A stretch of DNA of 35,000 bases from positions 3,815,001-3,850,000 of the forward strand of contig NC_092568.1 in NCBI RefSeq assembly GCF_037975245.1, in the 5' to 3' direction. The stretch comes from Apostichopus japonicus (taxonomy: Eukaryota > Echinodermata > Holothuroidea > Aspidochirotida > Stichopodidae). A program made the translations under genes and the position numbers. Each line of letters begins with the position of its first letter. Position 1 is the first letter of the stretch. Of the stretch, positions 31,472 to 35,000 are shown piece by piece. The notes under the pieces are model-generated. The model searched no databases and had not been told where the DNA came from. It was given only the letters and a program-made list of their open reading frames with translations.

Positions 31472-32864
31472 GCGATATTCCTAAGGTATGTCTTCGCTAG
31501 TTTGCTGAACTGTTCTTGGACGGCAGTTACGAAAATCTATATTAGTTACAAAATAGCAATTGGAACATTTCTGAATACCTCCTCTCTGGCTTGGTCACCT
31601 GCTTCTTCCTGTTCAAAAACACTTACTGTTGTCTAGTTTCTTCGGAATGCTCTCCCCTTGCCTCAGAGGTGGGCAAGGTTACTCTTGGACGGAGTGGATT
31701 CTAATTAACCGACCTCGAATATGCCAATGTAATGAGAGAAAGTATTTTTCCTTCGTAATCTCTGACATGTCTGTGGTGACTCATTGGTACCGCCTTGAGG
31801 AAATCTTGCCTCTTGTGGCATGTGGGTTTGGGTATATATTACTCCTACGCTTGTATTTACATTAACACATGGCTTCATTGACAATGTATATTAATTATTA
31901 TGTAATATTGCTATCATTTATTATATATTAAGTATATATTAATTGTGTCTTCATGTATAATACATTATACCAGGTAGTAGTTAGTATGTAGAAACTGGTG
32001 CATGACATTTTGATTATTGTTTTTGTAAACAATTGACACTGTAAACAGTAAGAGCTAGGGGCTGCATATTGCCTTCTTGTCATTAGTCATTATGTTATGC
32101 AGTTCTACCATACCAATAGAGGTATGGAACAGGAGAGTGTCCCAGAAAATACACACACAGCTTTCTACCGTCGGTAATTAGACACTAGTGTACAGTCAAT
32201 ACATGCAGCTACGATCATTACCCACAACACAGTGTACATTGCAGCGATGGACATCTCAGCAGACAGCAGGGAGTTGTTATGGAACTCCCTGATCTCAGGT
32301 CCAGATAAAAGATTACAAGGTATCACTTTTCATTACTGTCTGCATTTTGTAGCGACAAGAAGAAAACTTTACTTGCAAGCAACTGAAAGTTTAAAATTTT
32401 TCAGAGGGCGGCACACGGTTTGGAGCGAGTCTTCAATGCCTTTAATTCCTAATAGTGTAGGCCGTGTAGGGAAACTGCCGGAATTATGATGTTATTATGC
32501 GCATCACCTATCAAACTTGAACAAATCCCATTCTTGCATATAAATGATAGTAAATGTGTTGAATATCACCAGCATTGTTGACTTATATGGAAACATACCC
32601 TGTGACACTTCCATACTGCTCGTTTTGTGTGAGTATTGGGCTAAATAATCCTTGTTAGATATTTTATTTCAACTTTCCCTTCCCTTGTTTCTTATTTTAC
32701 CCACATATAGCTGTTGTTATGGATAGTGTTGGTCCTCTTTGGTCGCGGCAGCACCCCCTGTTTGCTAGTTGTTTACTATAATATTATTGGTATTTGATCA
32801 CTCACTCTCACGAACATCAGAGTTGCATGCCATGGTGCAAGAATCGTAGAGAAGATCTTGAGGA
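31472..32864. other. Intergenic, no gene supported
   Basis: Unique-looking sequence, AT-rich at 31,880-31,970. The open frames at 31,629-31,865 and 32,232-32,489 carry no recognised domain; the second has an ATG (32,247) and a possible donor-like GTATCA but no supporting exon. Confidence 0.5.
32267..32291. repeat. Perfect 9-bp hairpin, loop GTTATGG
   Basis: CAGGGAGTT and AACTCCCTG are exact reverse complements. The core CAGGGAGTTGTTATGGAAC matches the hairpin at 22,080-22,105 and its preceding base at 18 of 19 positions. Confidence 0.7.
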
Positions 32865-33440
32865 GGCTTTATTTAATACTTGACAGAGACTTTATGGGCG
32901 TAGTCTAAACGTCCTGGGTTGGAGTGGACATCCCATACTGCTGTGGTCCAGTAATTAGTCAGATACTGACCAACTATATAGGCTTATTTAATACTTGACA
33001 GAGACTTTATGGGCGTAGTCTGAACGTCCTGGGTTGGAGTGGACATCCCATACTGCTCTGGTCCAGTAATTAGTCAGATACTGACCAACTATATAGGCTT
33101 ATTTAATACTTGACAGAGACTTTATGGGCGTAGTCTGAACGTCCTGGGTTGGAGTGGACGTCCCATACTGCTGTGGTCCAGTAATTAGTCAGATACTGAC
33201 CAACTATATAGGCTTATTTAATACTTGACAGAGACTTTATGGGCGTAGTCTAAACGTCCTGGGTTGGAGTGGACATCCCATACTGCTGTGGTCCAGTAAT
33301 TAGTCAGATACTGACCAACTATATAGGCTTATTTAATACTTGACAGAGACTTTATGGGCGTAGTCTAAACGTTCTGGGTTGGAGTGGACATCCCATACTG
33401 CTCTGGTCCAGTAATTAGTCAGATACTGACCAACTATATA
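32865..33440 (+). repeat. 115-bp tandem repeat, 5 near-identical copies
   Basis: Units start GGCTTATTTAATACTTGACA and end GACCAACTATATA, with a constant 115-base spacing. Only about four positions vary among copies (for example GTCTAAACG/GTCTGAACG and CTGTGG/CTCTGG), so amplification or homogenisation is recent. The array stops abruptly before GACGACGG and a C13 run. Confidence 0.95.
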
Positions 33441-34514
33441 GACGACGGAATGCCCCCCCCCCCCCATGGACCAATACCTCACCGTCGCCTTGGCGACAGA
33501 GCCAGTAGCACTATGTGATGTTGTGATTGACTAATAACATAATGTCGTGCACTCTAAATATATTTATCCAGAGGGCTGCCTGAGTTATAATGGTCGTGTC
33601 ATCTCATATATATTCAATATGAGACCGCAGCATAACGTTACACAAAATTAATTGCTACTCGACTAATTCGCTTTTGTAAGTCAATGCGGCCTCAATGAAT
33701 ATTTTCGGATGTAGGATTCATCTTAATGGAACTAAGAATCTCTTGGCTATCATTTTTACGATTAAATATAATCTTAGCTTTTCATCATGTTTGAAAATGC
33801 TTGATCTATTGATCCATGGGAGCCTATTTTAGCTCTCTGGTTAATCGCAGATTTGGGACTCCTACATAATCAAAGTACGCTCATTAGTCTTAGGTAAATG
33901 CCATTATCTGACAATAAAACACATGTCATATAGATTATAGATAGATATAGATCATTTCCTTCGCTGCATCCGCTGTGGGAATTGTTTCTACAGCATATAG
34001 AAGGTATTTGAAAACATTTTTTCCCCGTACTGCATGTTGATACATGTTTATCGATCTTAGGAAACAATTTTTCGGTCCTCTGAACAATCAAGATTGATCT
34101 TTTTCTGAAAGTCTTGTTGTGTACATTGTCAGATTCAAAGGCACCACATGATGTACATTCATAACACGCATGTAGTATGCTCTGCCCTGACAATTTTACA
34201 AAACAATTAATGCGCATTCACTCTACAGAAATTGAAATTCTATATAACTATCGTCCCAGCCCACTTGTTCACTACCTCTCTTTAAACCTTCCCTCCCTTT
34301 CAAAGAAGAAAGAACAAGTTGAGAATATTAGGGGTAATGAACTTAACTGCTTAAATAATCAAGATGAAACAGAAGGACGTATATCCTGTACATCGAAACA
34401 GCTAAGGAGCATCTTCGTAAGTAATGCATTCTCACAAACTCAGCCAAATCTTAAAGTTTGGGACCAAAATAAAAACTGTATCGTGCTGTAAATTGGTAGC
34501 ATGTTCTATTAGGG
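33441..34514. other. Intergenic, nothing supported
   Basis: Begins with a C13 run (33,453-33,465) and a small perfect hairpin GTCGCC-TT-GGCGAC (33,484-33,497). The overlapping open frames at 33,870-34,217 and 34,177-34,491 have no recognisable motif. Confidence 0.5.
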
Positions 34515-34922
34515 TTACAGTAAGGGGGGGGGGGGTAGGAAGCTTCCAAAAAGTGGGGGGGGACAACATCAGAGGGGCACTTTCTCATTCCACAACCACC
34601 ACTCGTTATGCTATAAAACGGCCATATCCCTTCAATATATATGATGTGTTAGTATGCTATCAATACTATTTATTGACATTGTTTATTGTTAACCGTGCTA
34701 CAAAAAGATATGGGGTGCCATTTTAAAAATAGCATCTACAGACTAAAATAAATAATTAAAATGAAATATTAAAATTAACAAAGGCTTAAGATATCCAAAA
34801 GACAGTTCTTCATCAATGGGGACATTTTATTTGCCAATATGGCACATTTACTATTTTGGAAAAAAAGTGGGAGGGGGGCACGTGCCCCAGTGCCCCCGGG
34901 TCCTACCCCCTGGTTACGGTAA
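34515..34922. mobile_element. G-run MITE candidate with TTACnGTAA ends
   Basis: The left end reads TTACAGTAA, a G run, TAGGA. The right end on the other strand reads TTACCGTAACCAGGGGGTAGGA. Both ends also contain an AAAAAGTGGG-type block further in. No target duplication is apparent, so the boundaries are provisional and two unrelated G-run fragments remain possible. Confidence 0.4.
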
Positions 34923-34927
34923 GAACA

Positions 34928-34978
34928 GAGGATATGTGTAATTCCAACAATCCAGTTGTTGGGATTACACATATCCTC
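34928..34978. repeat. Near-perfect 23-bp hairpin with 5-base loop
   Basis: The arm beginning GAGGATATGTGTAAT and ending CCAACAA pairs with the arm TTGTTGGGATTACACATATC plus CTC at 22 of 23 positions, loop TCCAG. It begins five bases after the candidate MITE end. The stem is too short for a typical animal microRNA precursor. Confidence 0.85.
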
Positions 34979-35000
34979 AATCATTTCTTTAATCCTTATA

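Noticed and set aside
32232-32489. Possible first exon starting MDISADSRELLWNSL
   Set aside because: No recognised family, no downstream exon, and the sequence is dominated by a hairpin; kept only as a structural observation.
33870-34491. Overlapping 115- and 104-codon frames on opposite strands
   Set aside because: No motifs, no splice context, AT-rich composition; consistent with chance.
1-35000. CRISPR array or prokaryotic system, prompted by regular repeats
   Set aside because: The repeats are contiguous tandem or palindromic units without unique spacers, and the gene has spliceosomal introns; the DNA is animal.

Overview
The window is metazoan genomic DNA: coding exons are short, introns long and AT-rich, and every exon is bounded by GT-AG sites. 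The organism is most likely a marine invertebrate deuterostome, plausibly an echinoderm such as a sea cucumber or sea urchin. That rests on G/C-homopolymer-tipped short transposons, recurrent AGGCCTA motifs, a tRNA-derived SINE and the divergence of the coding sequence from vertebrates. It is an inference and no species can be named.

Positions 1 to about 18,615 hold the 3' portion of one plus-strand gene, a ZC3H14 / Nab2-type nuclear poly(A)-RNA-binding protein. Eight exons (the first partial) join without a frame break into 412 codons plus a stop. The product has an acidic linker, a basic patch following a FIVTLEG motif that matches vertebrate ZC3H14, and five tandem CCCH zinc fingers at the C-terminal end. 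The N-terminal part of the gene lies upstream of the window. Intron 3 carries a 40-bp minisatellite of about 15 splice-acceptor-like units and a long hairpin just before exon 4. Intron 4 (9.6 kb) splits zinc finger 2 and contains a diverged tandem repeat and a 5'-truncated SINE. The 3' UTR ends at an AATAAA at 18,591, and a 127-bp tandem repeat begins only about 40 bases later.

From 19.1 kb to the end I find no protein-coding gene I can support. This part is dense in mobile and tandem repeats: a hAT-like MITE with 8-bp target duplication (20,142-20,508); two members of a striking foldback family (21,185-22,014 and 30,468-31,463) made of 21-bp GATATC-centred units between ATGGAAAGCC inverted termini; a tRNA-derived SINE with A and B boxes (27,725-28,018, minus strand) whose 3' half matches the intron 4 copy; five near-identical 115-bp tandem units (32,865-33,440); several G/C-run transposon ends; and a near-perfect hairpin at 34,928-34,978.

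The best candidate for something undescribed is the GATATC foldback family. One copy is a composite of two units inside a single pair of inverted ends, flanked by an exact 8-bp duplication, AAAGCCGT.
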